Source: Candidatus Cellulosilyticum pullistercoris
GTDB lineage: Bacteria; Bacillota; Clostridia; Lachnospirales; Cellulosilyticaceae
Direction of reading: 5' to 3'
Length of the DNA: 17,201 bases
Assembly: GCA_018883705.1 (NCBI GenBank)
Contig: JAHLFQ010000053.1
Coordinates: forward strand, 1-17,201
Shown piece after piece: positions 1 through 7,480 of this stretch. The notes under the pieces were generated by a model. The model worked only from the letters and a program-made list of their open reading frames with translations. It searched no databases and was not told the DNA's origin. The position numbers were made by a program, and so were the translations under genes. How positions within the stretch are numbered: the first letter of the stretch is position 1; every line of letters begins with the position of its first letter.

Positions 1-407
1 CCACCAGATAGCATCTTCGGCTTTTTATCTTTTAAATTTTCTATTTCTAATAACTTTAAATAGTTTTTAATGACTTCTTCTTGACCCTTTTTATCGTGGC
101 CTTTCATACCTACTAAGATGTTCTCATACACAGTCATATGATTAAATAACGCATAGCTTTGAAACATTAACCCTATATTTCTTTCCTGTACACTTAAATT
201 AATCTTCTGCTTACTATCAAATAAAGTTCTACCATTTAATACAATAGAGCCACTATCAGGTGTCACAATACCTGCAATCATTTTAAGCGTCATCGTCTTT
301 CCACACCCTGAGTAGCCTAATAGGCCTATGATATGATCTTCTACATCTAAATCTATTTTTAGGTTAAAATCACCTAATTTTTTTATGACATGTATCTTTA
401 AACTCAT
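1..407 (-). CDS. modC: ModC, molybdate ABC transporter ATP-binding subunit (C-terminus cut by window edge)
   Basis: This is the ATPase that drives molybdate import together with ModB and ModA. About 135 codons are visible and the frame is still open at base 1, so the protein is partial. The translation begins MSLKIHVIKKLGDFNLKI and contains a Walker A motif GYSGCGKT, with Cys where Asn or Ser is often found. It also has a Q-loop region FQSYALFNHMTV, and it runs off the window inside the ABC signature LSGG. Walker B, the H-loop and any C-terminal molybdate-sensing (TOBE) domain lie outside. The start lies 4 bases after the modB stop. Its Shine-Dalgarno, AGGGGGTGAG, spans the modB stop codon, which implies translational coupling. 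A generic sulfate-type ABC ATPase would look similar; the adjacent modB and modA decide the call. Confidence 0.93.
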   Translation of the reverse strand, partial: MSLKIHVIKKLGDFNLKIDLDVEDHIIGLLGYSGCGKTMTLKMIAGIVTPDSGSIVLNGRTLFDSKQKINLSVQERNIGLMFQSYALFNHMTVYENILVGMKGHDKKGQEEVIKNYLKLLEIENLKDKKPKMLSG

Positions 408-411
408 CTTC

Positions 412-1065
412 TCACCCCCTGTTATAACGATTCATAGCCCATAACATGACACAAGAAATTAAAGTAATAATGATTGTCCATATGGTCGCTAATCCTATTT
501 TGCCGTTCGCTGTTGCAAAATAAATAGCTAACGGGACGGTTTGTGTAACTTTTGGAATATTACCTGCAATCATTAATGTGGCACCAAATTCTCCTAGTGC
601 CCTTGCAAATGCCAAAATAAGACCTGACATAATCCCAGGCCATGCTTCAGGTATAAGAATTTTTATAAAAATTTTAAATTCGGATAATCCTAAAGTTCTA
701 GCTGCCCATAGAATTTCCTCATCTACTTGCTCAAAAGCACCTTTAGCTGCACGATACATTAATGGAAAAGCGACTACCACTGCCGCTAAAATAGCTGCAC
801 TTGGTGTAAAAATAATAGATATATTAAAAGACATAAGTATTTTACCCACCCAGCCGTTCTTGCCTAGTAAAACAAGAAGGATAAAGCCTACCACTGTTGG
901 TGGCAAAACAAGGGGTAATGTAAAAAGGACATCTAATAACCATGTTAGATGTCCTTTTGCTTTCATACATAATCTTGCTGCTAAAAGTCCGAGCACAAAA
1001 ACAATAACTATGGCCACTAATGCAATTTTTAAAGATAAAAAAAGTGGACTTAAATCAAATGCCAT
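412..1065 (-). CDS. modB: ModB, molybdate ABC transporter permease
   Basis: This 217-residue membrane permease forms the molybdate channel with ModC and receives substrate from ModA. Several hydrophobic segments are clear: about residues 8-32, 42-66, 84-105, 140-160 and 190-212. The cytoplasmic coupling loop of ABC importers (EAA loop) is visible as AARTLGLSEFKIFIKI followed by a Pro-rich turn. After it comes ARALGEFGATLMIAGN, a signature of ModB/CysT permeases. The length is normal for stand-alone ModB. The ATG follows GGAG at a spacing of 7. The gene sits 56 bases after modA and 4 bases before modC. A tungstate or sulfate permease is possible in principle, but the Moco operon context supports molybdate. 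Confidence 0.94.
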   Translation of the reverse strand: MAFDLSPLFLSLKIALVAIVIVFVLGLLAARLCMKAKGHLTWLLDVLFTLPLVLPPTVVGFILLVLLGKNGWVGKILMSFNISIIFTPSAAILAAVVVAFPLMYRAAKGAFEQVDEEILWAARTLGLSEFKIFIKILIPEAWPGIMSGLILAFARALGEFGATLMIAGNIPKVTQTVPLAIYFATANGKIGLATIWTIIITLISCVMLWAMNRYNRG

Positions 1066-1121
1066 GGACTTTCTCCTTTATCATGTTCTTAATCTATAAT
1101 ATCTTATAGTTTTTATAACTT

Positions 1122-1901
1122 CTAATCTGCAACGACTGTAAACCCATAATTTTCAAAAATAGCTTTTGCTGCATCTGTTTCTAAGAAATCAATCAATAAC
1201 TTAACTTCATCTGCATGCGCTGTTGTATTAATCATAGCAACAGGATAAATAACAGGTGAATAAGCTTTTTCATCTGCTGTATCACAAATGGTAACTGCTT
1301 CACTGATTTTAGCATCTGTTTCATAAACAATACCTGCATCCACATTTCCTGTTTCTACCCATGAAAGGACTTCTCTTACATCCTTTGCATAAACAAGCTT
1401 ATTTTCTACTTGACTCATGATATCAAAATAATCAAAAACTTCCATAGTGTATTGCCCTACAGGGACACTTCCTGGTTCTCCCACTGCAATTTTCTTGACT
1501 TTTTCATCCTTTAAGTCATTAAAAGATAGGATTTCATTACTGGTACTTGGTTTAATAAGTACAAGCTTGTTACAAAGCATCTCTTTAACAGCTTCCTTAT
1601 CCACTAAGCCTTTCTCTACTAAAGCATTCATTTGCTTTGTTCCTGCTGAAAAGAAAAGATCTACAGGTGCACCTTGCTCAATTTGCTGTTGTAAAGTACC
1701 CGATGCTCCAAAATTGAATTGTAGACTAATATGAGGATATTGATCTTGAAAAGCTTTTTGAATCTCTTCCATACAGTCTGTTAAACTTGCTGCTACCGAT
1801 AACGTTAATTCTGTTTGCGTATTGGTAGCCGTCTGATTACTACTGCACCCTATGGTTAGTAATAATAAACTCACTCCTATTAGCTTCCATAGTTTCTTCA
1901 T
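1122..1901 (-). CDS. modA: ModA, molybdate-binding lipoprotein
   Basis: This is the extracytoplasmic receptor that captures molybdate (possibly also tungstate) for ModBC. The 259-residue protein starts with a lipoprotein signal: KK, a hydrophobic stretch, then LLTIGC, giving lipidation at Cys19. The mature protein begins with a Ser/Asn/Thr-rich linker and LTLSVAASLTDCMEEI, typical of ModA, where the Ser after VAA helps bind the oxyanion. FNFGASGTLQQQIEQGAPVDLFFSA is the second family hallmark (residues about 63-87). The region DVREVLSWVETGNVDAGIVYETDA matches the C-terminal lobe. A good ribosome binding site (AGGAAGGG) precedes the ATG. There are 82 bases between mogA and modA, the largest gap in this half of the operon apart from the one before moaA. 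A secondary promoter there is possible but not recognisable. Confidence 0.95.
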   Translation of the reverse strand: MKKLWKLIGVSLLLLTIGCSSNQTATNTQTELTLSVAASLTDCMEEIQKAFQDQYPHISLQFNFGASGTLQQQIEQGAPVDLFFSAGTKQMNALVEKGLVDKEAVKEMLCNKLVLIKPSTSNEILSFNDLKDEKVKKIAVGEPGSVPVGQYTMEVFDYFDIMSQVENKLVYAKDVREVLSWVETGNVDAGIVYETDAKISEAVTICDTADEKAYSPVIYPVAMINTTAHADEVKLLIDFLETDAAKAIFENYGFTVVAD

Positions 1902-1983
1902 AAAAATCCCTTCCTCTTGTCACTCTTTTAATTAAAACTTACTTAATCTAAAAACGAATGACTCTATGCTCTATTTATGCTTT

Positions 1984-2490
1984 CTATGATTCTTTCTTTT
2001 CTGGCATGGCACATTCACTGCTACTTCCTTTAAGAATACCTATACCATGTGCTAAGCTATCTATAATACTTTCTAGATTTTCTCTTACAGCTTTAGGACT
2101 GCCTGGTAAGTTAATAATAAGTGTCTTCTTTCTAATCCCTGCTACACTACGACTTAGCATAGCACGAGGTGTAATTTGCAAACTATAGTAACGCATTGCC
2201 TCAGGAATACCTGGTACATTTCTTTCAATAATATCTAAAGTAGCTTCCGGTGTATAGTCTCTTGGTGAAAAACCTGTCCCACCTGTAGTTAGTATAAGAT
2301 CAACATATTCTGTGTCACACCACTGTTTCATCTGACTAGCAAGTTCACTTCTTTCATCTGGTAAAATCACATAGTCAACAACTTCCCAGCCCTGTTTAGT
2401 CACCATTTCTTTAATAACTGCTCCACTTCTATCTTCACGTTCTCCCTTAGAGCCTTTGTCACTAGCTGTTATAATGCCTACTTTAATCAA
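1984..2490 (-). CDS. mogA: MogA/MoaB-type molybdopterin adenylyltransferase
   Basis: The enzyme activates molybdopterin by adenylylation with ATP, giving MPT-AMP, the substrate for metal insertion by MoeA. The 168-residue protein is a single MoCF-binding domain. It has GIITASDKGSKGEREDRSG at the N-terminus, the MPT-binding loop TTGGTGFSPRDYTPEAT (residues about 88-104), and MLSRSVAGIRKKTLIINLPGSPKAVREN near the C-terminus. Firmicute copies are called MogA or MoaB interchangeably. The start codon is TTG, placed 7 bases after a strong AGGAGG; the nearby ATG is in another frame and soon stops. It lies 21 bases after the MOSC gene. Confidence 0.93.
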   Translation of the reverse strand: MIKVGIITASDKGSKGEREDRSGAVIKEMVTKQGWEVVDYVILPDERSELASQMKQWCDTEYVDLILTTGGTGFSPRDYTPEATLDIIERNVPGIPEAMRYYSLQITPRAMLSRSVAGIRKKTLIINLPGSPKAVRENLESIIDSLAHGIGILKGSSSECAMPEKKES

Positions 2491-2511
2491 TTCATTACCT
2501 CCTTCCCTATT

Positions 2512-2949
2512 CTATGGTGTTTCTTTGACAAGCATCTCATCGCCTACACGAATGGTTCCACCTTTAAGCACTTTTGCAAATACACCTTCTCTTGGCATAA
2601 TACAATCTCCAACTTGATAGTATATCTGACAATGATGATGACATTGTTTACCGATTTGTGTCATCTCTAGTTCCACTCCATTACATTTAAAAATAGTTCC
2701 TACTGGCATATTTTTAAAATCAAATCCTTGAACAATTAAATTCTCTCCAAAAGCTCCTGGTTCTACCTTTCCACCTCTTGCTTTAAAATCTTCAATTTGC
2801 TCAAAAGAAATTAAACTCACTTGACGATGCCATTTTCCAGCATGAGCATCTGTTTCAATTCCAAAATCCTCAATAAAATTTGCTTCTTCAACATAATTTT
2901 TTTGTGTACCACGTTTTTCACTTGTGCATATTGCCATCACTTTTCCCAT
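2512..2949 (-). CDS. Stand-alone MOSC-domain protein
   Basis: MOSC domains are the sulfur-carrier domain of Moco sulfurases and of YiiM/mARC-type proteins. They carry a conserved Cys used for persulfide or molybdopterin handling. This 145-residue copy is MOSC only. Visible motifs are IETDAHAGKWHRQVSLIS (residues 31-48), GAFGENLIV (66-74) and IGKQCHHHCQIY, with the family Cys at 103 and two further Cys at 107 and 116. In Clostridia such short MOSC genes often sit beside moaA/moaC/mogA, and some genomes fuse MOSC to MogA. That neighbourhood supports a cofactor-maturation or delivery role, but the exact reaction is unknown. The start is 2 bases after the moaA stop, with its Shine-Dalgarno inside moaA. 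Confidence 0.9.
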   Translation of the reverse strand: MGKVMAICTSEKRGTQKNYVEEANFIEDFGIETDAHAGKWHRQVSLISFEQIEDFKARGGKVEPGAFGENLIVQGFDFKNMPVGTIFKCNGVELEMTQIGKQCHHHCQIYYQVGDCIMPREGVFAKVLKGGTIRVGDEMLVKETP

Positions 2950-2951
2950 GA

Positions 2952-3929
2952 TTAACCTCCTATTTGCGACATGATTTTATCTTCTATATATGACCCTGAC
3001 GCTTCACCAAAATGATGCTTTTCTGGCTTACTTGCAATTGCTTCAGCCATGACCTTGGTAAGCTCATCTTGACTCATGCCTTCTCTTAATAATTTTTTTA
3101 AATCTAATCCCTTAGTAGAATGCAAGCAAAGTTTTAAATAACCATTAGCCGTTAAACGTATACGATTACATGCCTCACAAAAACACTCACTGACTGCACT
3201 AATAAATCCTATTTTTCCAGCAAAACCAGCTATTTCATAGTATTTTGCGGGACCATTTCCTAGTTTCTCATTATAAGGTTTCAATTTTCCATAATGCATT
3301 TCTAATATTTCTATCATCTCGTTTTTTGAAATGGTTTTAAGTGCCCGCCCTAATCCAATAGGCATGACTTCGATAAACCTTATACTAATAGGCTCATTCT
3401 TTGCAAGTTCAGCTAATCCTAGGATTTCATTTTCATTAAAATCCTTTGCAATTAAGCTATTGACCTTAATTTGTACCTTTGGATGTTGGGCTGCTTTACT
3501 AATAGCCTGTAATACGGTATCCAAGCCATCTACTCTAGTGATTTCTTTATATCTTGCTCTATCTAAAGTATCTAAACTAATATTAATCCTTGAAATCCCT
3601 GCTTCAACAAGTTGTTCAAGCTGATTTTCTAATAAAAGGCCATTCGTCGTTAGAGTAATTTCTTCAATACCTGATATAGCTTTGATTTTTCTAACTAACT
3701 CTATAAAATTTTTTCTAACTAGGGGTTCACCACCTGTTAGCTTAATTTTACTAATCCCAAGCTTAGCGGCACTTTTACAGATTGTAATAATTTCTTCAAA
3801 GGTTAATATCTCATCATGTGTTAAACAAGAAATACCCTCTTCTGGCATACAATAAGCGCATCTTAGGTTACAACGGTCCGTTACTGATATACGTAAGTAT
3901 TCTATTCCTCTATGCCTTTTATCTATCAT
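2952..3929 (-). CDS. moaA: MoaA, GTP 3',8-cyclase (radical SAM)
   Basis: This enzyme catalyses the first step of Moco synthesis, rearranging GTP to 3',8-cyclo-7,8-dihydro-GTP with a SAM radical, which MoaC then converts to cPMP. The 325-residue protein has the N-terminal 4Fe-4S motif C20-X3-C24-X2-C27 and the SAM-binding GGEP at about 66-69. It also has the C-terminal cluster that holds GTP: C251-X2-C254-X13-C268 within ECFCEACNRIRLTANGYLKLC. It ends in Gly-Gly (324-325), the C-terminal tail required for catalysis in characterised MoaA. The ATG follows GGAGGGGC closely. An 88-base gap separates it from mobB. In that gap GTGAAA-17-TATAAA could be a weak internal promoter. Confidence 0.97.
   Translation of the reverse strand: MIDKRHRGIEYLRISVTDRCNLRCAYCMPEEGISCLTHDEILTFEEIITICKSAAKLGISKIKLTGGEPLVRKNFIELVRKIKAISGIEEITLTTNGLLLENQLEQLVEAGISRINISLDTLDRARYKEITRVDGLDTVLQAISKAAQHPKVQIKVNSLIAKDFNENEILGLAELAKNEPISIRFIEVMPIGLGRALKTISKNEMIEILEMHYGKLKPYNEKLGNGPAKYYEIAGFAGKIGFISAVSECFCEACNRIRLTANGYLKLCLHSTKGLDLKKLLREGMSQDELTKVMAEAIASKPEKHHFGEASGSYIEDKIMSQIGG
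2955..2961 (-). promoter_or_regulatory. Shine-Dalgarno of the MOSC gene inside moaA's last codons
   Basis: On the minus strand the moaA end reads ATA GGA GGT TAA TC ATG. The AGGAGGT that recruits ribosomes to the MOSC gene (5 bases before its ATG) is therefore also the coding sequence for MoaA's terminal Gly-Gly. This fixes the MOSC start and implies coupled translation. Confidence 0.85.
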
Positions 3930-4017
3930 TTTGCCCCTCCATGCCTATCTCGTCAAATTCACTTGACTTTATACCTTTTCATCTAGATATTTTCACTTCG
4001 ATCCATCTGCATCTATC

Positions 4018-4539
4018 TTATACTTTATTTGTTTCTGCGTCTATATACGCCATAACACACTCTAATATACCATTAAAATCATCTAACTCAATTCTTTTTA
4101 TATTAGGCAGCGAAAGTGGTGTATCAGTAACTAGTGCAAGTAGTGTTTCAGGGTTACATACGCTTTTACTTGAAACAGCTGCTCGTACAATTTCTATTTT
4201 AGGAAATACTGAATACTTCATACCTTCTAGTATGATAATGTCCATATGCTTCTGAAGTGCCAGTAGTTCTTCCAGAGTTGGATTTTCTTTTTCCTCAATC
4301 ATCATGAATTTTGTTTTAGAATAAACGATTACATTTTTGGCCCCTGCCTTTTTATGTCTAAAGCTATCTGTTCCTTCATGATCTGCTATAAATTCATGGC
4401 CATCATGCTTAATGACGCCTACCTGATAACCATAAGAGGTTAAGGACTTAACGAGCTTTTCAATGAGTGTGGTCTTACCTGAGTTTTTAATACCACTTAC
4501 TGCAAAAACAATAGGTTTATGTGCGACCTGCTCTGCCAT
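4018..4539 (-). CDS. mobB: MobB, molybdopterin-guanine dinucleotide accessory GTPase
   Basis: MobB is a P-loop GTP-binding protein that assists MobA in forming the guanine-dinucleotide form of Moco. Visible features are FAVSGIKNSGKTTLIEKL, which contains the Walker A motif, then VGVIKHDGHEF with the MobB-typical HDGH and GTDSFRHKKAGA. A Walker-B-like strand, DIIILEGMK, follows. The start chosen is the ATG giving MAEQVAHKPIVFAV, 4 bases after the moaC stop, because the family's fold begins just after it. An in-frame GTG at 4572 would add 11 residues and overlap moaC by 29 bases. Neither start has an ideally spaced ribosome binding site (GGAG lies 14 bases before the ATG), so the start is uncertain. 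MobA is not in the window. Confidence 0.9.
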   Translation of the reverse strand: MAEQVAHKPIVFAVSGIKNSGKTTLIEKLVKSLTSYGYQVGVIKHDGHEFIADHEGTDSFRHKKAGAKNVIVYSKTKFMMIEEKENPTLEELLALQKHMDIIILEGMKYSVFPKIEIVRAAVSSKSVCNPETLLALVTDTPLSLPNIKRIELDDFNGILECVMAYIDAETNKV

Positions 4540-4543
4540 CCTA

Positions 4544-5029
4544 TTAATCTTCACTCCTTCTGTAATGTCCACTTTTGCCGCCCTGCTTTTCTAGGAGCTT
4601 AATTTCCTTAATCACCATGCTCTTGTCTATGGCTTTACACATATCGTAAATAGTTAGAAGTGCAACATTAACACCTGTTAAGGCTTCCATTTCAACACCT
4701 GTTTTTCCATTTACCTTAACAAGACAGCTTGCTTCCACTTCTAGCTGCTTTTCATCTAATAAAAATTCAATACTACATTTTGTAAGCATTAAAGGATGGC
4801 ACATAGGAATCAGCTCCCATGTTTTTTTAGCAGCCATAATACCTGCTATTCTAGCCACGCCTAATACATCTCCTTTTTTTACTGTGCCTTCTGCAATCGC
4901 TTTAAAAACTGCTTCATTCACTTTAATACGACCTGTGGCAATTGCCATACGTGAAGTCACTTCTTTATCAGATACATCTACCATGACTGCATTACCCTTT
5001 TCATCAAAATGAGTAAGTTCTTTTTCCAT
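4544..5029 (-). CDS. moaC: MoaC, cyclic pyranopterin monophosphate synthase
   Basis: MoaC converts the MoaA product 3',8-cH2GTP to cPMP. The 161-residue protein has the normal MoaC length and all family blocks: TSRMAIATGRI, GDVLGVARIAGIMAAKKT, the MCHPL box (His78), GVEMEALTGV (Glu113, Glu115) and YDMCKAIDKSM (Asp129, Lys132). Lys52 in VKKGD corresponds to the catalytic Lys51 of the E. coli enzyme if numbering is shifted by one. The ATG is preceded by AAAGGAGAGGG. It lies 31 bases after moeA and is followed almost at once by mobB. All residues expected to be catalytic are present. Confidence 0.97.
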   Translation of the reverse strand: MEKELTHFDEKGNAVMVDVSDKEVTSRMAIATGRIKVNEAVFKAIAEGTVKKGDVLGVARIAGIMAAKKTWELIPMCHPLMLTKCSIEFLLDEKQLEVEASCLVKVNGKTGVEMEALTGVNVALLTIYDMCKAIDKSMVIKEIKLLEKQGGKSGHYRRSED

Positions 5030-5060
5030 TGCCCTCTCCTTTCTTAGATTTCCTCATCTA

Positions 5061-6266
5061 TTACAATAAAATAACTTCTACTGCTTCTCCTTCATGAAGT
5101 GATTTGGTCCCTGCTGGTATATCTATTAAACAATTGCAAAGACTCATTGTATATAATGCCCCTGAAGCATGGTTAGAGTGATTTAAATAGACCTTTCCCT
5201 TTTCATACTTAGCACGAATAAATCGTCTTTTTTTACTTTCCTTTAGGAAATCACTCCCTAGACATGCAGTTTGTCTAATAGGCACTAAATGATCATCCCC
5301 TATTAATTTTGCAAGAACAGGTCTTACTAAAAGTTCAAAATTAGCTAAAGCTGCAAATGGATTCCCTGATAATCCAATGATTAGTTTTTCCTGATAGCTA
5401 CTTGCTAAAACTGGTGTACCTGGCTGCATAGCCACACGCCAAAATAAACGTTTTGCGCCTAATAGTGGAATCACTTCATGCATAATATCTTTCTTTCCTA
5501 CTGATACACCACCTGTAGTAACTACTAGATCTACATCCTCTATTATTCTACTAATAGCCCTCGCTACTTCCTCTGCTGTATCCTGATAATGCTTTAGGTC
5601 TATTACCTCTATGCCAAGCTCTTCTGCTCTTGCCTTAAGCATTATACCATTACTATTATAAATTTTGCCTATCTCAAGGGGCTTTCCTAATGGCATTAAT
5701 TCATCTCCACTGCAAAGAAGTGCCATTTTAAGGCGTGCCTTTACTTTTACTTTTTCAAATCCTAAACTTGCTAAAATACCCATTGTAATCGCATTTAGCT
5801 TTTCCCCTTTAGCTAGAACCCTACTACCTGCCTTGATGTCTTCTCCTGCAAAACAATAATTTGCATAAGGTTTAAGTTCTTTATAAATAGCTACTCTATC
5901 CTCACCATAGTCTGTATCTTCTTGACGTAGGACACAATCACAGCCTTTTGGTATAGGTGCACCTGTCATAATCCGAACCGCTTCACCTGGCTTTATTTCT
6001 TGCTTAAAATAATGACCAGCACATACCTCACCTTGTACTTTTAAATAAACTGGTGTTTCCTTAGATGCACCTTTGCTACTACTTGCACAAAAGGCATAGC
6101 CATCTAAGGGTGACCTATCAAAAGGTGGTAAAGAAAATGGCGCCTCTATGTCTTGTGCTAATATTCTGCCATATGCTTTATCTAATGCTATCCATTCCTC
6201 TGTCTCCTTTGCCTTAATATGTGCCTCTAGGCATAAGATTGCTTCTTCTAAAGAAATCCCTACCAT
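5061..6266 (-). CDS. moeA: MoeA, molybdopterin molybdenumtransferase
   Basis: MoeA inserts molybdenum into adenylylated molybdopterin made by MogA, releasing AMP and active Moco. The 401-residue protein has the typical domain order. An N-terminal part carries PPFDRSPLDGYAF (residues about 47-59), followed by GAPIPKGCDCVLRQEDT in the beta-rich domain. The MoCF domain follows with ALLCSGDEL and VTTGGVSVGKKDIMHEV, then LIIGLSGNPFAALANFELL. A C-terminal beta domain ends at VEVILL. The ATG lies 2 bases after the upstream MoeA-like gene. Its GGAG is written in the final Gly-Glu codons of that gene, so the two are translationally coupled and probably expressed together. Confidence 0.95.
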   Translation of the reverse strand: MVGISLEEAILCLEAHIKAKETEEWIALDKAYGRILAQDIEAPFSLPPFDRSPLDGYAFCASSSKGASKETPVYLKVQGEVCAGHYFKQEIKPGEAVRIMTGAPIPKGCDCVLRQEDTDYGEDRVAIYKELKPYANYCFAGEDIKAGSRVLAKGEKLNAITMGILASLGFEKVKVKARLKMALLCSGDELMPLGKPLEIGKIYNSNGIMLKARAEELGIEVIDLKHYQDTAEEVARAISRIIEDVDLVVTTGGVSVGKKDIMHEVIPLLGAKRLFWRVAMQPGTPVLASSYQEKLIIGLSGNPFAALANFELLVRPVLAKLIGDDHLVPIRQTACLGSDFLKESKKRRFIRAKYEKGKVYLNHSNHASGALYTMSLCNCLIDIPAGTKSLHEGEAVEVILL

Positions 6267-6268
6267 GT

Positions 6269-7294
6269 TTATTCTCCTTTACCAAAGCTACAATGTGGAT
6301 AAGTACAAGGCTTACAACCTGTACATAATCCTCCATGTCCTAATCTTACTAGGTCCTTCTTACTTATTTTCTCACCTGCTATAATACGTGGTAATACAAG
6401 GTCAAATATAGTAGCACCTGCATACATCACACAACCTGGAAGTCCCATAATAGGTACGCCTTTTTCTGTATAGGCAAGTAAGAACATTGCACCAGGTAAA
6501 ACAGGTGCACCGTAAGAAATAATATGAGCCCCAGTCTCTTTTATTGCCGATGGTGTCACATCATCTGGATCTACACTCATGCCCCCTGTACACACAATGA
6601 TATCTGCTCCTTGATTTAGAAAATCATTGATAGCCGATGTAATCATCTCTACCTTATCATCTACTATAACCTGACCTAGTACCTCTGCATTAAATGGCGC
6701 TAGCTTTTGTCTAATAACTGGTCCAAAAGCATCCTTAATGCGTCCTTTATAAACTTCACTTCCTGTCGTTACGATACCTACTTTTTGTTTCAAGTAAGGC
6801 ATTAGTTTAAGAAGTGGCTCACTTCCTGCTACCTTCTTAACTTCCTCCATAGTAGCTTTTTGGATAAGTAATGGAATAACTCTCGTTCCTGCTAGCTTCT
6901 CCCCTTTTTTAACTTGAGAATTAGTATGACGCGTCGCAATCATTACCTCATCTATACTATTAATGTCCATTAATCGCTCTACATCCACCTTTAATACGCC
7001 GTCACACTCAGCAATCACTTCAATTTTTCCTTCTTTAACTTCTGAAGCTGTCATATGTTCATTTCTACAAACATTGTATAAAATTTCTGCCGCTTCATTC
7101 TCATGAAGCATATGTTCATTTTTTTCCCAGATATAAAGGTGTTCCTTTCCTATAGAAAGCAGTACAGGAATATCTTCTTTAGTAACGACATGGCCTTTTT
7201 TAAAAGCGACACCTTTTTTAACATCTTTTACAATTTGGGTAATATCATGACAAAGGACATGTCCTATTGCTTCTTCCGTTCTAATTTTTTTCAA
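6269..7294 (-). CDS. MoeA-like molybdopterin-binding protein with C-terminal Cys-rich tail
   Basis: This 341-residue protein is the first gene of the Moco operon. The core is a MoCF-type molybdopterin-binding domain: VGIVTTGSEVYKGRI, a DAFGPVIRQKL segment, IIVCTGGMSVDPDDVTPSAI and GVPIMGLPGCVMYAGATIFD. It lacks the MoeA N-terminal PPFDRS box, so it is a paralogue rather than a second canonical MoeA. The N-terminus (residues 1-75) resembles no motif I can name. The tail (about 321-338) is GHGGLCTGCKPCTYPHCSFG, a C-X2-C-X2-C-X4-C pattern that looks able to bind an Fe-S cluster or zinc. Similar proteins occur in anaerobes near Moco genes. The precise step (metal insertion, metal choice or transfer to an enzyme) is not established. 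The start is TTG, 8 bases after a perfect AGGAGG. Confidence 0.82.
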   Translation of the reverse strand: MKKIRTEEAIGHVLCHDITQIVKDVKKGVAFKKGHVVTKEDIPVLLSIGKEHLYIWEKNEHMLHENEAAEILYNVCRNEHMTASEVKEGKIEVIAECDGVLKVDVERLMDINSIDEVMIATRHTNSQVKKGEKLAGTRVIPLLIQKATMEEVKKVAGSEPLLKLMPYLKQKVGIVTTGSEVYKGRIKDAFGPVIRQKLAPFNAEVLGQVIVDDKVEMITSAINDFLNQGADIIVCTGGMSVDPDDVTPSAIKETGAHIISYGAPVLPGAMFLLAYTEKGVPIMGLPGCVMYAGATIFDLVLPRIIAGEKISKKDLVRLGHGGLCTGCKPCTYPHCSFGKGE

Positions 7295-7362
7295 CTCTAT
7301 AACCTCCTTTAAACCTCTATTTCAGGCTGATATTTATGATTGTTAAATTTTCTACTAAGCTA

Positions 7363-7405
7363 ACTATACGCCAAAACTCATTTTTCTACTGTAACATATA
7401 TCACA
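7363..7405 (-). promoter_or_regulatory. Moco operon promoter with CRP/FNR-type site at -41.5
   Basis: On the minus strand TGTGATATATGTTACA (7405-7390) matches the CRP/FNR-family pattern TGTGA-N6-TCACA with one mismatch in the conserved arms. Exactly 21 bases later comes TATAGT (7368-7363), a 5/6 match to the -10 consensus. This puts the palindrome centre at -41.5, the class II activator position. The predicted start is an A at 7356, giving a 62-base leader to the TTG start of the first gene. There is no good -35 box, as expected for an activator-dependent promoter. Confidence 0.6.
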
Positions 7406-7480
7406 TTTTAGCTTCTCCTAAAGCACACGCAGCTATTCCTTGTATTTAAAGATATGCCTTCATTCTTTAAATATGTACAC

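Noticed and set aside
578..1099. Long plus-strand open frame opposite modB as an antisense gene
   Set aside because: It lies wholly against a well-supported membrane protein gene, has no ribosome binding site, and its translation shows no recognisable domain or sensible composition.
1926..1937. Palindrome TTTTAATTAAAA upstream of modA as a ModE operator
   Set aside because: It is pure A/T in an AT-rich gap and does not resemble the ModE consensus. No ModE gene is in the window.
4540..4572. GTG at 4572 as the mobB start
   Set aside because: It overlaps moaC by 29 bases and has no clear ribosome binding site, and the extra residues precede the conserved fold. The ATG at 4539 is preferred, but the choice is not firm.
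7295..7356. A molybdenum-cofactor riboswitch in the operon leader
   Set aside because: The predicted leader is only 62 bases, AT-rich and without strong stems, much shorter than the known Moco riboswitch.
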